A stretch of 64,000 bases of DNA from Sphingorhabdus sp. EL138 (GTDB lineage: Bacteria > Pseudomonadota > Alphaproteobacteria > Sphingomonadales > Sphingomonadaceae). Below, one piece after another: positions 34,619-44,455 of the stretch (its first letter is position 1; every line of letters begins with the position of its first letter). The notes beneath the pieces were generated by a model. That model did no database searches. It was not told the DNA's origin and was given only the letters and a program-made list of their open reading frames with translations. A program made the position numbers and the translations under genes. The stretch is from contig NZ_CAMAYF010000008.1 of assembly GCF_945862485.1 (NCBI RefSeq), positions 1 through 64,000 on the forward strand, given 5' to 3'.

Positions 34619-35906
34619 ACCTCGCGGTGCGGGACGCCTTTAACCAGTCTTTCTGATACGCTTCCACTTCACGCAATGCGGCAAAAACCGTCATGTCGGG
34701 TGCTATGCGGCCGGTGCGGCCGAGGGCGTAGATCTGGCTATAAAACCAATATTGCGTGGCAAATCCCTCCATGCTGCGCACCATCTTGATCTTGCGTAAG
34801 CTTGAAAGCCATTCAGGCAGCAGCTTCAATTGGTTTTCGACCTTGGGTAACATCGCCATACCACCGAGCAGCCTCTTTGGCGCTTCAGGCATTACGCATA
34901 ATGGCCGGGCAAGGCCGATGACGTCGGCGCCGCCGTTGCGCAACGCTTGTTCCATTGCCGATGCGCTCCGGAAGCCGCCTGTCACCATCAAGGGTATTTT
35001 TAACTCGGCCTTCATCGCTTGAGCGAAATCTACGAAATAAGCTTCGCGGGAGAGCGTGGTGTCGGCCACATTCTGGGCCTCTTCCTCCTCCAAGCCTTGA
35101 ATGCCAAGCAGCTTGGGTTGCTCATAGGTGCCACCAGAAATCTCGATCAGATCCACACCCGCGTCCTGCAACCATCGGGCTACTTGAAGGCTGTCCTCAA
35201 AGGCAAAGCCGCCGCGCTGGAAATCTGCGCTGTTCAATTTGACAGAAATGGGGAATTCTGGGCCCACCAAAGTGCGCACAGTGTTTATCGTGAACATCAG
35301 GAAACGAGCACGATTCACAAGGCTGCCGCCCCAGCGGTCGGTGCGTTGGTTCGACCGTGGGCTTAAGAATTGCGATATCAGATAGCCATGTGCCGCATGA
35401 ATTTGAACGCCTGTAAATCCGCCATTTTTGCAATGTAATGCGGCCTGTCCAAAGCGGCCAATGAGGTTCAGAATTTCGTCCTCCGTTAAGGCGACAGGCG
35501 TACCAAATTGTCCACCGGGCAACCCTAGCTTGACCGCAGACGGTGCCTTGGGACGCGGGTTAACCGCGCGCATCGTCTGCCGTCCGGCATGGCTGATTTG
35601 TGCCCAGAAATGATTGCCGTTGCGGGTCGCTGCCTTTGTCCAGAATTGGAGGGCTGTCATCATCTCGGTGTCTGGATGTCCTTCAAAAAAGACGTTGCCT
35701 GGGCGCTCGAGATGGTCCGCATCAATGTGGATATTGCCCGAAATATGCAGGCCAGCACCGCCATCCGACCAAATGCCATATAGGCGCTGCAATTCAGGTG
35801 TCGGACGACCCAATGGGTCCGCAAGTCCCTCGGTCATCGCGGCCTTTGCGATGCGGTTGTTTAGCACTGCCCCGCAAGGCAGCTTCAGTGTGTTGCTTAA
35901 TCTCAC
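34614..35906 (-). CDS. NADH:flavin oxidoreductase, old yellow enzyme family
   Basis: 430 aa from GTG 35906. TIM-barrel flavoprotein: LNNRIAKAAMTEGLAD at the start, AQISHAGRQT, VQIHAAHGYLISQFLSPRSNQRTDRWGGS (quoted in pieces: VQIHAAHGYLISQF, RTDRWGGS) and MVTGGFRSASAMEQAL. Members reduce activated C=C bonds. Substrate not predictable. The start overlaps the stop of the small lipoprotein gene by 4 bp (GTGA). Confidence 0.85.
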   Translation of the reverse strand: MRLSNTLKLPCGAVLNNRIAKAAMTEGLADPLGRPTPELQRLYGIWSDGGAGLHISGNIHIDADHLERPGNVFFEGHPDTEMMTALQFWTKAATRNGNHFWAQISHAGRQTMRAVNPRPKAPSAVKLGLPGGQFGTPVALTEDEILNLIGRFGQAALHCKNGGFTGVQIHAAHGYLISQFLSPRSNQRTDRWGGSLVNRARFLMFTINTVRTLVGPEFPISVKLNSADFQRGGFAFEDSLQVARWLQDAGVDLIEISGGTYEQPKLLGIQGLEEEEAQNVADTTLSREAYFVDFAQAMKAELKIPLMVTGGFRSASAMEQALRNGGADVIGLARPLCVMPEAPKRLLGGMAMLPKVENQLKLLPEWLSSLRKIKMVRSMEGFATQYWFYSQIYALGRTGRIAPDMTVFAALREVEAYQKDWLKASRTARS

Positions 35907-36187
35907 TGGGACTCGCCGGATGCTTCGATTTTTGCCTTATCTGGGGCATCGGGTTTGGCTGGGGCAGCTTCTCGGCTGGCGGTGGGTGCCGAAATATTAG
36001 CGCCAGACTGACCTGTTGCGTCGTCAACGACTTCGTCCGTGTTGATCATGTCGTCGCTGATCGTGCCCTCTAGACTGTCGAGATTATCCATGCGCGTTTC
36101 GGTGGCCTGACTATCTTCCTGCGAACTGCCGCATGCGGACAGCAGCAGCATCATGGCAAAGGCAGGCGTGAAGTTGCAAAAGCGCAT
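35903..36187 (-). CDS. Small acidic lipoprotein of unknown function
   Basis: 94 aa. The signal ends with lipobox LLSAC (Cys19). The mature part is acidic and low-complexity, with MDNLDSLEGTISDDMINTDEVVDD and an Ala/Pro/Lys-rich end. No known domain recognised. Translation appears coupled to the downstream oxidoreductase through a 4-bp overlap. Confidence 0.65.
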   Translation of the reverse strand: MRFCNFTPAFAMMLLLSACGSSQEDSQATETRMDNLDSLEGTISDDMINTDEVVDDATGQSGANISAPTASREAAPAKPDAPDKAKIEASGESQ

Positions 36188-36202
36188 AACATCCTCGTTG
36201 GT

Positions 36203-36880
36203 CTAACTCGGCGCATCCGTACAATTTTCACCCGTTTTCGCAAGACTATTGAGAAAATCGGGGAAAGTGGACAGCAATGCGGCGTCAAAATCAGATAAGG
36301 TGGCATCAATGCCTAACGCGGCGAGGCTGGTCACCGGAAACTCCGCTATTCCGCAGGGCACGATGCCGGCAAAATGGCTTAGATCAGGGGAAATATTGAC
36401 GGCAAAGCCATGCATCGTGACCCATTTGCGAATGCGCACGCCAATCGCGCCAATTTTCGCCTCTTGGCCATCGGGCGTGTCACACCAAATGCCGATGCGC
36501 CCTTCGGCGCGGCGAGCTTTGATACCAAAATGGCCAAGCGCTTTTATCACCCAGCCTTCAAGTGCATGGACGTAGCAGCGGACATCCTTCCCGTGGCGGG
36601 CAAGGTCCAATAGGACATAGCCAACGCGCTGGCCCGGACCATGGTAGGTGTATCGCCCGCCGCGCCCCGTGTCATAGATTGGAAATTGCTGGCTCAACAG
36701 CTCTGCGGGGTCCGCACTGGTACCGCTGGTGTATAAGGGCGGGTGTTCCAGCAGCCAGATCAGCTCTCTGGCGTTGTTATCACGTATAGCCGCCTGTAAC
36801 GCTTCCATACGCTTTAGTGCATCGGGATAGGGTGTCAGGCCCGTTGTTATGTCCCAGTCTATATTGTGATCCTCAATCAT
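36203..36880 (-). CDS. lipB: Octanoyl-[ACP]:protein N-octanoyltransferase LipB
   Basis: 225 aa from ATG 36880, with AAAGGA 7 nt upstream. Motifs: [32 protein letters not shown], the catalytic Lys in [14 protein letters not shown] and the catalytic Cys in [14 protein letters not shown]. It transfers octanoyl groups from ACP to the lipoyl domains of pyruvate and 2-oxoglutarate dehydrogenases. The partner lipA is outside the window. Confidence 0.95.
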   Translation of the reverse strand: MIEDHNIDWDITTGLTPYPDALKRMEALQAAIRDNNARELIWLLEHPPLYTSGTSADPAELLSQQFPIYDTGRGGRYTYHGPGQRVGYVLLDLARHGKDVRCYVHALEGWVIKALGHFGIKARRAEGRIGIWCDTPDGQEAKIGAIGVRIRKWVTMHGFAVNISPDLSHFAGIVPCGIAEFPVTSLAALGIDATLSDFDAALLSTFPDFLNSLAKTGENCTDAPS

Positions 36881-36959
36881 GATGCGTCCTTTAGCATGGA
36901 GCAAGCGGCTTGCCACCGCATATGTCTGCCTCTACGCCGCGCATAGCTGAGGAGATTTT

Positions 36960-37703
36960 ATGCCAAAGAAGCTTGATTATCGCGCTGTGTGGACTGACGC
37001 GCGAGCTTTGCTTGCAGCGCATAAAGAGGCCATTGCCGCAATTGCAGGCTTCTTCATTTTCATGTCGGCATGGATTTCGGCGTTTCTCGTGCCGCCGCTC
37101 ATTGTTGAAAATCTGGACGATAGAAATCAGACCATATTGGAAATCAGCCGCTATTTCGAAGCCAACTGGCGCGTTCTTGTGCCGACGATGTTGGTAACCA
37201 CATATGGCAGCCTGTCTCTGTATGTGCTGATGTCGGGCCGTCGCTTGGAAAAAGTGGGACATGCTCTTCGAATCGCAGCGGCATTATTCTTCCCGTATTT
37301 GCTGGCAAGCTTGCTGGTTGGCTGGGCCACTTTGGCAGGATTTTTTATGTTGATCATACCCGGCCTGTATCTTTCTGGCCGCTTTGCAATATTGCCCGCC
37401 GTCATCGCGCAGGATGTTAAGGGCGGGGTCAACAGTTCCGTCATCCGGACGTGGCGCGTAACCAGTAACTGCGGTTGGGCGATCCTATTTTTGATGCTCT
37501 TCGTCGCCGTTATATTGCGCATTTTCTCAGGTGTGGCCGATGCCGCGATCGTCGCTATTTGCCAGTCCATCGCTGGCGAAGGCGGTGTCCCGATTGTCGA
37601 GTCCGCCGTAAAGGCGCTGTTTGTCACTTTGGAGGCCGTGGCTTTCATAGTGATGCTGGTTGCCGTCAACCGACAGCTTTCAGCGCAGACAGCTAGGTCC
37701 TGA
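36960..37703 (+). CDS. Multi-pass membrane protein, YciC-like
   Basis: 247 aa with about five membrane helices (roughly 25-47, 73-90, 102-135, 173-195, 215-238). The segment FFMLIIPGLYLSGRFAILPAVIA with VIRTWRVTSN resembles the membrane domain family that includes YciC and the membrane part of some glycerophosphodiester phosphodiesterases. Function unknown. Good start with GAGGAGAT. Its TGA stop lies in the second copy of the 18-bp repeat. Confidence 0.7.
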   Translation: MPKKLDYRAVWTDARALLAAHKEAIAAIAGFFIFMSAWISAFLVPPLIVENLDDRNQTILEISRYFEANWRVLVPTMLVTTYGSLSLYVLMSGRRLEKVGHALRIAAALFFPYLLASLLVGWATLAGFFMLIIPGLYLSGRFAILPAVIAQDVKGGVNSSVIRTWRVTSNCGWAILFLMLFVAVILRIFSGVADAAIVAICQSIAGEGGVPIVESAVKALFVTLEAVAFIVMLVAVNRQLSAQTARS

Positions 37704-37710
37704 CCCTAAG
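37693..37710. repeat. 18-bp dispersed repeat, copy 2
   Basis: Exact copy of 34601-34618, again between convergent genes. It supplies TGA of the membrane protein (37701-37703) and, on the other strand, TAG of the acetyltransferase (37706-37708). The bases on both sides differ from copy 1, so the identity is exactly 18 bp. Confidence 0.7.
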
Positions 37711-38293
37711 CAATAATCGGGATATGTGGCGCAGCATCGCGCGGGATGAGACCATTAAGGCGCGGATCGGGGAAGGTTTCCAACTGCCGTTGATAGGCGG
37801 TGAAACCGGACCTCTGGTAAAAGGACAGCGCATGGGGACCGTCAAGCGTACATGTGTGCACCCACATCCGCTGAACGCTGGCCACCGCCCAGCCCATCTG
37901 TAGCGCCATCGCCATTAGCCATTTGCCATGACCCTTGCCTGTCAGCTCTGGCACAAGGCCGAAAAAGGCAATCTCGCATTGTCCGGCCTGCCGGAAATCA
38001 AGCTCCAATATTCCGACCTCAATTCCGCGCCGGTCCAGAACGGCCCAGATACGCACGGCCGAGTCGTGGATGATGAGCAACAGGTCGGTGTCATTAAGCG
38101 CCAGTCGGGAGAACCAAAGCCATGGTTCGCCAATGCGGCGATATAGCGTGCGGTATGTATCTGCCGTTGGCGCTTGCCAACTTTCCAACCGCAGTTCTGA
38201 CGCTGGTAGCGGCCGCAAGGGCGGGCGGCGCGTCATTTCCAACGATGTGACAATTGCAGCAAGTTCGCCATGGGTAATGGGGCTAAACACCAT
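37706..38293 (-). CDS. GNAT-family N-acetyltransferase
   Basis: 195 aa. The acetyl-CoA loop is visible as LVPELTGKGHGKWLMAMAL, preceded by the strand GILELDFRQAGQCEIAFFG and followed by RMWVHTCTLDGPHALSFYQRSGF, the usual last helix-strand of the fold. Substrate unknown. It starts 6 bp before the hemF stop on the same strand, so it may belong to a trmL-hemF-GNAT operon. Confidence 0.85.
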   Translation of the reverse strand: MVFSPITHGELAAIVTSLEMTRRPPLRPLPASELRLESWQAPTADTYRTLYRRIGEPWLWFSRLALNDTDLLLIIHDSAVRIWAVLDRRGIEVGILELDFRQAGQCEIAFFGLVPELTGKGHGKWLMAMALQMGWAVASVQRMWVHTCTLDGPHALSFYQRSGFTAYQRQLETFPDPRLNGLIPRDAAPHIPIIA

Positions 38294-38299
38294 CTGGGG

Positions 38300-39157
38300 T
38301 TAGGCCCATACCACTTCGGGCGGCAGGCTCATCAATATCGCATCGACATTTCCGCCGGTCTTCAATCCAAAGGTCGTGCCGCGATCATATACCAAGTTAA
38401 ACTCGGCATAGAGACCACGCCAGCGCAATTGCGCCTGCTTTTCTTCGGCACTGAAGGGTTGGTTCATGCGGCGGCGGACGAGTTTTGGAAAGATGTCGAG
38501 GAAAGAGTTGCCGACATCGCGGGTGAACGCGAAATTCTGTTCAAACAAAGCGTCGCTGGTGTTTTCGAGATGATCGTAGAATATTCCGCCAACGCCGCGA
38601 TGGACGTTGCGATGCGGAATCCAGAAATAATCCTCCGCCCATTTGCGATAACGTTCATACACATCGGGGCCATAAGGCGTGCAGGTAGCACGAAAACGTG
38701 CGTGGAATTCCTCGGTGTCTTCTACATAGGGGATTGGTGGATTGAGATCCGCACCGCCGCCAAACCAGCTTTTTGTGGTGACGAGGTAACGCGTGTTCAT
38801 ATGTACTGCAGGCACATGTGGATTCGCCATATGCGCGACGAGACTGATGCCCGTGGCGAAGAAATTGGGGTCTTCGGCTGCACCATGAATGGTTTTGGCA
38901 AATTCGGGGTTGAAGCTGCCACCGACGGTCGACACATTTACGCCGACTTTCTCGAAAACCTTGCCCTTCATCACGCCGCGGACACCGCCACCACCGGGGG
39001 AGCCATCATGGTCGTTGCGATCCCATGGGGTATATTCGAACGACGCATCGGACCCAGCTTCGCGCTCGATCGCTTCGAAGGAAGCGCAAATGCTGTCGCG
39101 GAGCAATTCGAACCATGTCCGTGCGGCCTGTTGGCGTTGATCTAATATCAGGGTCAT
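38300..39157 (-). CDS. hemF: Oxygen-dependent coproporphyrinogen III oxidase
   Basis: 285 aa. Signature sequences GGGVRGVMKGKVFEKVGVNVS, HMNTRYLVTTKSWFGGGADLNP (quoted in part), YHRN-type region as HRNVHRGVGGIFYDHL, and ELVYDRG-like EFNLVYDRGTTFGL. It carries out oxidative decarboxylation in haem synthesis under aerobic conditions. The start overlaps the trmL stop by 4 bp. Confidence 0.95.
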   Translation of the reverse strand: MTLILDQRQQAARTWFELLRDSICASFEAIEREAGSDASFEYTPWDRNDHDGSPGGGGVRGVMKGKVFEKVGVNVSTVGGSFNPEFAKTIHGAAEDPNFFATGISLVAHMANPHVPAVHMNTRYLVTTKSWFGGGADLNPPIPYVEDTEEFHARFRATCTPYGPDVYERYRKWAEDYFWIPHRNVHRGVGGIFYDHLENTSDALFEQNFAFTRDVGNSFLDIFPKLVRRRMNQPFSAEEKQAQLRWRGLYAEFNLVYDRGTTFGLKTGGNVDAILMSLPPEVVWA

Positions 39158-39615
39158 TTCTCGCCTCTTGGGAATGAATGGGTCTGTCTAAGACCTTCTG
39201 CCAAAGCGATGCCAGCCGATACCGAAATGTTCAAGGATCGAAATCCTGTTGCCATAGGAATACAGACGCGCGCGTCGGCGCGTGCATGCACTTCAGGTGG
39301 CGCCCCTTTGCTTTCGGATCCCATGAGAATGATGTCATCAGGTCGAAATGCGAACTGTGGAAGCGGGGTAGACGCCTTGCTAGACATTAAGACAATCCGC
39401 GCGCCGTCTAAGGTTTCGAGAAAGGCCGACCAGTCGACATGACGTTGGATCTGGACATGGTCCATATAATCCATGCCTGAACGCTTTAGCGCGCGTTCCG
39501 AGAAAGCAAAGCCGCAAGGCTCGATGATATCGCAGATGACGCCAAAGCAAGCCGACGTGCGTAAAACCGCGCCGACATTCCCCGCCATGTCCGGCTGATA
39601 CAGCGCAATGCGCAT
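39154..39615 (-). CDS. trmL: tRNA (cytidine/uridine-34 2'-O)-methyltransferase TrmL
   Basis: 153 aa. SPOUT fold with the trefoil-knot motifs: RIALYQPDMAGNVGAVLRT, CDIIEPCGFAFSERALKRSGMDY (quoted in part), ILMGSESKGAPPEVH and MATGFRSLNISVSAGIALAE. It methylates the wobble base of tRNA-Leu species. Length normal for a TrmL monomer. Confidence 0.93.
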   Translation of the reverse strand: MRIALYQPDMAGNVGAVLRTSACFGVICDIIEPCGFAFSERALKRSGMDYMDHVQIQRHVDWSAFLETLDGARIVLMSSKASTPLPQFAFRPDDIILMGSESKGAPPEVHARADARVCIPMATGFRSLNISVSAGIALAEGLRQTHSFPRGEK

Positions 39616-39714
39616 AACGAACTCCCTGCTAAAATTTACACGGTCTGGTTAGCGCGCAACATATAGCGCAGGCAACCATATGAGGTGCATGATGGGCTTA
39701 TGAGGAAAGAATGT

Positions 39715-39788
39715 TGGAGCGGGTAAGGGGAATCGAACCCCTCTAGCTAGCTTGGAAGGCTAGTGCATTACCACTATGCTATACCCGC
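39715..39788 (-). tRNA. tRNA-Gly (anticodon TCC)
   Basis: On the - strand, GCGGGTA pairs with TACCCGC, the D-loop is GCATAGTGGTAATGC, the anticodon stem-loop ACTAGCCTTCCAAGCTAGC has anticodon TCC, and the T-loop is TTCGATT. CCA is encoded. Confidence 0.95.
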
Positions 39789-39859
39789 GACGGACCCAAT
39801 GGCCGCTTTGAGCGCCGCTATTGCCATTATCCGGCCAAAGCGTCAACGCCCTGATTGCA

Positions 39860-39886
39860 AAAGAAAGGGCCGCAAAAGCGGCCCCT
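39860..39886 (-). terminator. Intrinsic terminator of the petABC operon
   Basis: On the - strand GGGGCCGC and GCGGCCC pair around a TTTT loop (39867-39884) and are followed by TTTCTTT. It lies about 20 bp past the cytochrome c1 stop. Confidence 0.88.
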
Positions 39887-39907
39887 TCTAAAATCGGTGT
39901 CACACTA

Positions 39908-40771
39908 TCAGTGTTTCTTGTCTGCCCAAATGGTCCTGTAGGACATCCACGCAAGCACGGTGAAGATGATTAGGAAGCCCAAAGCTGCCCAACCTGCACT
40001 TTTACGGTTTTCCATCTTTGGCTCTGCGGTCCATGCCAAGAATGCAGACACGTCTTTCGCCATCTGCTCTTTGGTGGCCTTTGTACCATCATCATAGGTT
40101 ACCTGATCATCACCCGCAATCGGGTTGGCCATCGCGATGTTCAGGTTTGCAAACCATGGGTTGAAGTGCAAACCGGGGGACGTCGCAGCTTCAGGGAATT
40201 CCTTCAGCAACTCTTTGCCTTCCGCGTTCTTGTAACCCGCTTGATTGCGGTAGCCCATCAACAAGGAATATACATAGGCCGTGCCATCGGCGCGCGCCTT
40301 AGTGATCAGCGAAAGGTCAGGTGGAAGCGCATTATTGTTGGCCGCACGTGCCGCAACTTCATTCGCAAATGGCGAAGGAATCTTGTCGGCAGGAATGGCA
40401 GGCCGTGTGGCCGCTTCTCCCGTTTCAGGGTTAATGCTCGGAACTTCGGTCTTCCAAGCCTTGGCCAGGGCCTTCACTTGTTCTTCATTGTATCCCAATG
40501 CCCCGAAATCACGAAAGGCAACAAGATTGAGGCTGTGGCACGCCGCGCATACTTCGGAATATACCTTCAATCCGCGCTGTAACTGGCCACGGTCAAACTT
40601 GCCGAACGGACCATCATGCGCAAAGCTGACGGCAAGTGGCGTTTCGTGAAACTCATGCTCAGCCGTGGGCTGCTCAGGTTCCTGAATAGCCTTGATAACG
40701 GTGTCCCCAAGGCCGAGCAAAAGCATGCCGCTGAAAAACAGGCCTACTAAAAAAGCAACTAAACGAACCAT
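39908..40771 (-). CDS. petC: Cytochrome c1 of the bc1 complex
   Basis: 287 aa. A hydrophobic N-terminal segment (1-25), the haem c site CAACH in YSEVCAACHSLNLVAFRDF, the likely axial Met in NLNIAMANPIAG, and a C-terminal membrane anchor (about 258-277). It passes electrons from the Rieske protein to a soluble or membrane cytochrome c. Third and last gene of petABC. Confidence 0.95.
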   Translation of the reverse strand: MVRLVAFLVGLFFSGMLLLGLGDTVIKAIQEPEQPTAEHEFHETPLAVSFAHDGPFGKFDRGQLQRGLKVYSEVCAACHSLNLVAFRDFGALGYNEEQVKALAKAWKTEVPSINPETGEAATRPAIPADKIPSPFANEVAARAANNNALPPDLSLITKARADGTAYVYSLLMGYRNQAGYKNAEGKELLKEFPEAATSPGLHFNPWFANLNIAMANPIAGDDQVTYDDGTKATKEQMAKDVSAFLAWTAEPKMENRKSAGWAALGFLIIFTVLAWMSYRTIWADKKH

Positions 40772-40789
40772 GATACTGCTTTCCCTGTT

Positions 40790-42085
40790 TTACGCAGCCG
40801 CTGTTTCAAGCGGTTTGCCGGTGACAGATTCGGTGATTGAATTTGGCAGCGGAAGCGGCCTTTCAATGCGCGAAACGATTGGCAAGATGATCAAGAAATG
40901 GGCGAAATAATATGCCGCCGCAATCTGGCTGAGAATAACCCACTGGGCATAAGGCGGTTTCCCGCCGCAATAGGTCAATAAAACGATGCACGGGATTAGG
41001 CCAAACCAGAAAAACTTGCGGAACAGCGGGCGGTAATGCCCTGAACGCACGGGTGATGTGTCCAGCCAAGGCAAGAAGAACAACAGCAGGATCGAACCGA
41101 ACATCGCAAGCACGCCCATTAACTTGGCTTCGATGATGATAATCCCCGTGAATGGAATGCCAAAGTCGACGGTAAACGCCTTCAAAATTGCATAGAATGG
41201 CAAGAAATACCATTCAGGCACAATGTGCGCTGGCGTCGATAGCGGGTTAGCCGGAATATAATTGTCAGGATGACCCAACATATTCGGCGCAAAGAAGGTT
41301 ACGGCGACGAAGAAGATCAAGAAGATCCCAAGACCGAAGCCGTCCTTTGCAGTGTAATAAGGATGGAACGGAACGGTGTCTTGTTCACCCTTTACGCTTA
41401 CGCCTGTTGGGTTCGATGAGCCTGGAATATGCAATGCCCAAACGTGCAGGATGATGACGCCTGCAATCACGAAAGGCATCAAATAGTGCAGCGAAAAGAA
41501 GCGGTTCAGCGCAGCTTGGTCTGGCGCAAAGCCGCCTAGGAGCCACTGACGCAATGGCTCCCCTACCAACGGAATGGCGGAGAAGAAGCCAGTGATAACC
41601 TGCGCCCCCCAGAAGCTCATTTGGCCCCATGGCAGAACATAACCCATGAAGGCGGTCGCCATCATCAACAGGAAGATGGTAACACCCAACAGCCAAATCA
41701 TTTCCCGTGGCGCTTTATACGAACCGTAGAAAAGTCCGCGGAAAATGTGGATATAGACAACGATGAAGAAGAAGCTCGCGCCGTTCATGTGTGCATAGCG
41801 GATAAACCAGCCGGAGTTCACGTCGCGCATGATATGCTCAACGCTGTTGAACGCACCGTCCACGCTTGCATAATAATGCATGGCAAGAATAATGCCGGTT
41901 ACAATCTGGATTACCAAAGCGACGCCCGCAAGGACGCCGAAGTTCCAGAAATAATTGAGGTTGCGCGGAACCGGATATCCGGCGCCAACGGCGTTATAGA
42001 CCAAGCGCGGCAAGGGCAGGCGTTCATCGACCCACTTACTTACTGTGCCTTGCGGCTTATACTCTTGTGCCCAAGGGAAGCTCAT
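40790..42085 (-). CDS. petB: Cytochrome b of the bc1 complex
   Basis: 431 aa, full-length (not split as in b6f). Haem-ligand helices are visible in [18 protein letters not shown] with [22 protein letters not shown] and in [21 protein letters not shown]. The quinol-site motif PEWYF is present at about 290. Integral membrane subunit that binds quinone at both sites and generates the proton gradient. Confidence 0.97.
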   Translation of the reverse strand: MSFPWAQEYKPQGTVSKWVDERLPLPRLVYNAVGAGYPVPRNLNYFWNFGVLAGVALVIQIVTGIILAMHYYASVDGAFNSVEHIMRDVNSGWFIRYAHMNGASFFFIVVYIHIFRGLFYGSYKAPREMIWLLGVTIFLLMMATAFMGYVLPWGQMSFWGAQVITGFFSAIPLVGEPLRQWLLGGFAPDQAALNRFFSLHYLMPFVIAGVIILHVWALHIPGSSNPTGVSVKGEQDTVPFHPYYTAKDGFGLGIFLIFFVAVTFFAPNMLGHPDNYIPANPLSTPAHIVPEWYFLPFYAILKAFTVDFGIPFTGIIIIEAKLMGVLAMFGSILLLFFLPWLDTSPVRSGHYRPLFRKFFWFGLIPCIVLLTYCGGKPPYAQWVILSQIAAAYYFAHFLIILPIVSRIERPLPLPNSITESVTGKPLETAAA

Positions 42086-42099
42086 TACGTTCTAGCTCC

Positions 42100-42768
42100 T
42101 CAACCGATTTTTACGACTGTGTCAGAAATGAATGCGAATTCCGGAACAACGAGGTTCGTCGGGGCTGGGCCCTTCCGGATACGTGCGGCGGTGTCATAAT
42201 GCGATCCATGGCAAGGGCAGAAATAGCCGCCATACTCACCCTTAACTTCGCCAGCTGCGGCACCCAAAGGCACGCAGCCCAAATGGGTGCAGACGCCAAG
42301 GGTTATGAGCCAATTTTCTTTGCCGGGTTTCGTCCGTTCGGCAAGCGTTTCCGGATCGCGCAATGCGCCGACATCGACCTTATTGGCCTCTTCGATTTCG
42401 GCAGGTGTTAAATTGCGGATGAAGACGGGCTGCTTGCGCCAGCTGGTCTTGATCGACTGTCCGGGCTGAATGGCGGCTACGTCGACTTCGATAGAAGCCA
42501 AGGCCAGAACGTCGGCGCTAGCGCTCATCTGTGATACCAAAGGCATTGCAACGGCGGCCGCGCCTACGCCAGCGAAGCTGACGGTTGCGATGTGGATAAA
42601 GTCGCGGCGACGGACGCCTGGTATTTGACCGTTGTTATCAACGTGCAGATTTTCCGCAGGATTAGCGTCCGATGTTGCTTTATCCGCTTTTAAAGTGGCT
42701 GCAACGGCAGCCTTTGGCGCTTTTACCGGTTTTTTTCCGGTGCCTTTTGTTTTTTTGACTGTCGACAT
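42100..42768 (-). CDS. petA: Rieske iron-sulfur subunit of the bc1 complex
   Basis: 222 aa. The [2Fe-2S] ligands are in CTHLGCVPLG and CPCHGSHYD. A single helix (about 60-80) follows a twin-arginine-like motif VRRRDFIHIA, as is usual for Tat-inserted Rieske proteins. Unusual: about 50 Lys/Ala-rich residues precede the RRR motif, far longer than common. ATG 42768 has AAAGGGCAGG upstream, and the next in-frame Met is after the RRR motif, so the extension appears real. First gene of petABC. Confidence 0.95.
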   Translation of the reverse strand: MSTVKKTKGTGKKPVKAPKAAVAATLKADKATSDANPAENLHVDNNGQIPGVRRRDFIHIATVSFAGVGAAAVAMPLVSQMSASADVLALASIEVDVAAIQPGQSIKTSWRKQPVFIRNLTPAEIEEANKVDVGALRDPETLAERTKPGKENWLITLGVCTHLGCVPLGAAAGEVKGEYGGYFCPCHGSHYDTAARIRKGPAPTNLVVPEFAFISDTVVKIG

Positions 42769-43052
42769 AACCTGCCCTTTTTGCGTCGCGGAACTGAACC
42801 GCGCAATACCGTCGAAATCTTATCGCTCCAACCGCGTCCAGAAATCTGACGCGCGACAGGGGCGATTCAGCGGCCACATAGACGTCTTTCCAGTGATTTG
42901 CCAACAGGCAATTTGGGTGCCAATGTGGCAAATGACGCTGGCTGTGTTGCATTTTACGAAACCAACGGAAATTCAGCGGTAACGCTTGCTACCGATAACA
43001 TGTTACGCCTAAAGAGCGCAAAATTTATCCGATTATTGTTGGAGTATGACCC

Positions 43053-44426
43053 ATGGCGACGAGTTGGACGCCGGAAAGCTGGAGAGACGCAACGGGCATT
43101 CACATGCCTGCGTATAAGGATGCTGCCGCATTGTCGGCGACCGAGAACACGCTGCGTAATTATCCACCGCTGGTTTTTGCAGGCGAAGCGCGCAACCTTA
43201 CCGCCGATCTTGCAAAAGTAGCGGAAGGTAAGGCGTTTCTGCTTCAAGGCGGCGACTGCGCCGAAAGTTTTGCCGAATTTCACCCGAACAATATACGTGA
43301 TACTTTCCGCGTGATCTTGCAAATGGCGGTCGTGCTGACCTTCGCGGGCAAGTTGCCTGTAGTTAAACTTGGTCGCATGGCAGGTCAATTTGCAAAGCCA
43401 CGCTCCACACCAACCGAAACCATAAACGGCGTTGAGCTACCGAGCTATTTCGGTGACATCATCAACGACATTGAATTTGTCGCCGAGGGACGCGAGCCGG
43501 ACCCAGCGCGTATGATCCGCGCCTATAGTCAGGCGGCATCGACATTGAACCTGTTGCGCGCCTTTTCCAGCGGCGGTTATGCCAATCTGCAGCAGGTCAA
43601 TGCGTGGACGCATGATTATATGGGCCGTTCGCCATGGGCACAGAAATACAAAGAAACCGCAGATCGCATCAGCGAAGCGTTGGCCTTTATGGAAGCGTGC
43701 GGCATTACGCCAGACACAGTACCGCAAATTAAGGGAACAAGCTTCTACACCAGCCACGAAGCATTATTACTGCCTTATGAGCAAGCGATGACTCGTCAGG
43801 ACAGCCTGACCGGTGGCTGGTACGATACGTCTGCACATTTCCTGTGGATTGGGGATCGGACCCGCTTCGAGGGGTCGGCACATGTCGAATTTTTGCGCGG
43901 TATCGGCAACCCCATTGGCGTGAAATGTGGCCCCAGCCTTGAACCCGACGCATTGTTGCGGATGCTTGATACGCTGAACCCCGCGCGGGAGGCCGGGCGG
44001 ATCACTTTGATCTCGCGTTACGGCTATGACAAAGTAGAAGCGGGGCTCCCGAATTTGGTTCGCGCTGTGCAACGTGAAGGGCACCCCGTCATCTGGTCTT
44101 GTGACCCGATGCATGGTAACGTCGTCAAATCAGCGAGCGGATATAAAACGCGCCCGTTTGAGCGCATCTTGGCCGAAGTGCGCGGCTTCTTCGCAGTGCA
44201 CCGTGCTGAGGGCAGCTTTGGCGGCGGCATCCATATCGAAATGACGGGGCAGAATGTCACCGAATGTACCGGCGGTGCAGTTGCCGTGACTGACGAAGGC
44301 CTAGCAGATCGATATCACACACATTGCGACCCACGCTTGAACGCGGCACAGTCGCTTGAGCTTGCGTTTCTGTTGGCCGAAATGCTGAACCAAGAAATGG
44401 CGGAGCGCGCGAAAAAGCCCGCTTAA
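43053..44426 (+). CDS. aroG: Class II 3-deoxy-7-phosphoheptulonate synthase
   Basis: 457 aa. Class II (plant/Mycobacterium type) DAHP synthase: [56 protein letters not shown] and [17 protein letters not shown]. It condenses PEP and erythrose-4-phosphate, the first step of aromatic amino-acid synthesis. Start ATG has TTGGAG upstream. The 284-bp gap to petA holds both divergent promoters; I see no further element in it. Confidence 0.95.
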   Translation: MATSWTPESWRDATGIHMPAYKDAAALSATENTLRNYPPLVFAGEARNLTADLAKVAEGKAFLLQGGDCAESFAEFHPNNIRDTFRVILQMAVVLTFAGKLPVVKLGRMAGQFAKPRSTPTETINGVELPSYFGDIINDIEFVAEGREPDPARMIRAYSQAASTLNLLRAFSSGGYANLQQVNAWTHDYMGRSPWAQKYKETADRISEALAFMEACGITPDTVPQIKGTSFYTSHEALLLPYEQAMTRQDSLTGGWYDTSAHFLWIGDRTRFEGSAHVEFLRGIGNPIGVKCGPSLEPDALLRMLDTLNPAREAGRITLISRYGYDKVEAGLPNLVRAVQREGHPVIWSCDPMHGNVVKSASGYKTRPFERILAEVRGFFAVHRAEGSFGGGIHIEMTGQNVTECTGGAVAVTDEGLADRYHTHCDPRLNAAQSLELAFLLAEMLNQEMAERAKKPA

Positions 44427-44455
44427 TGCAGCCTTTTTGCAACCGTTACATTTTA

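Noticed and set aside
38270..39145. Long + strand ORF (291 aa) opposite hemF
   Set aside because: Exact antisense of hemF, which has all family motifs.
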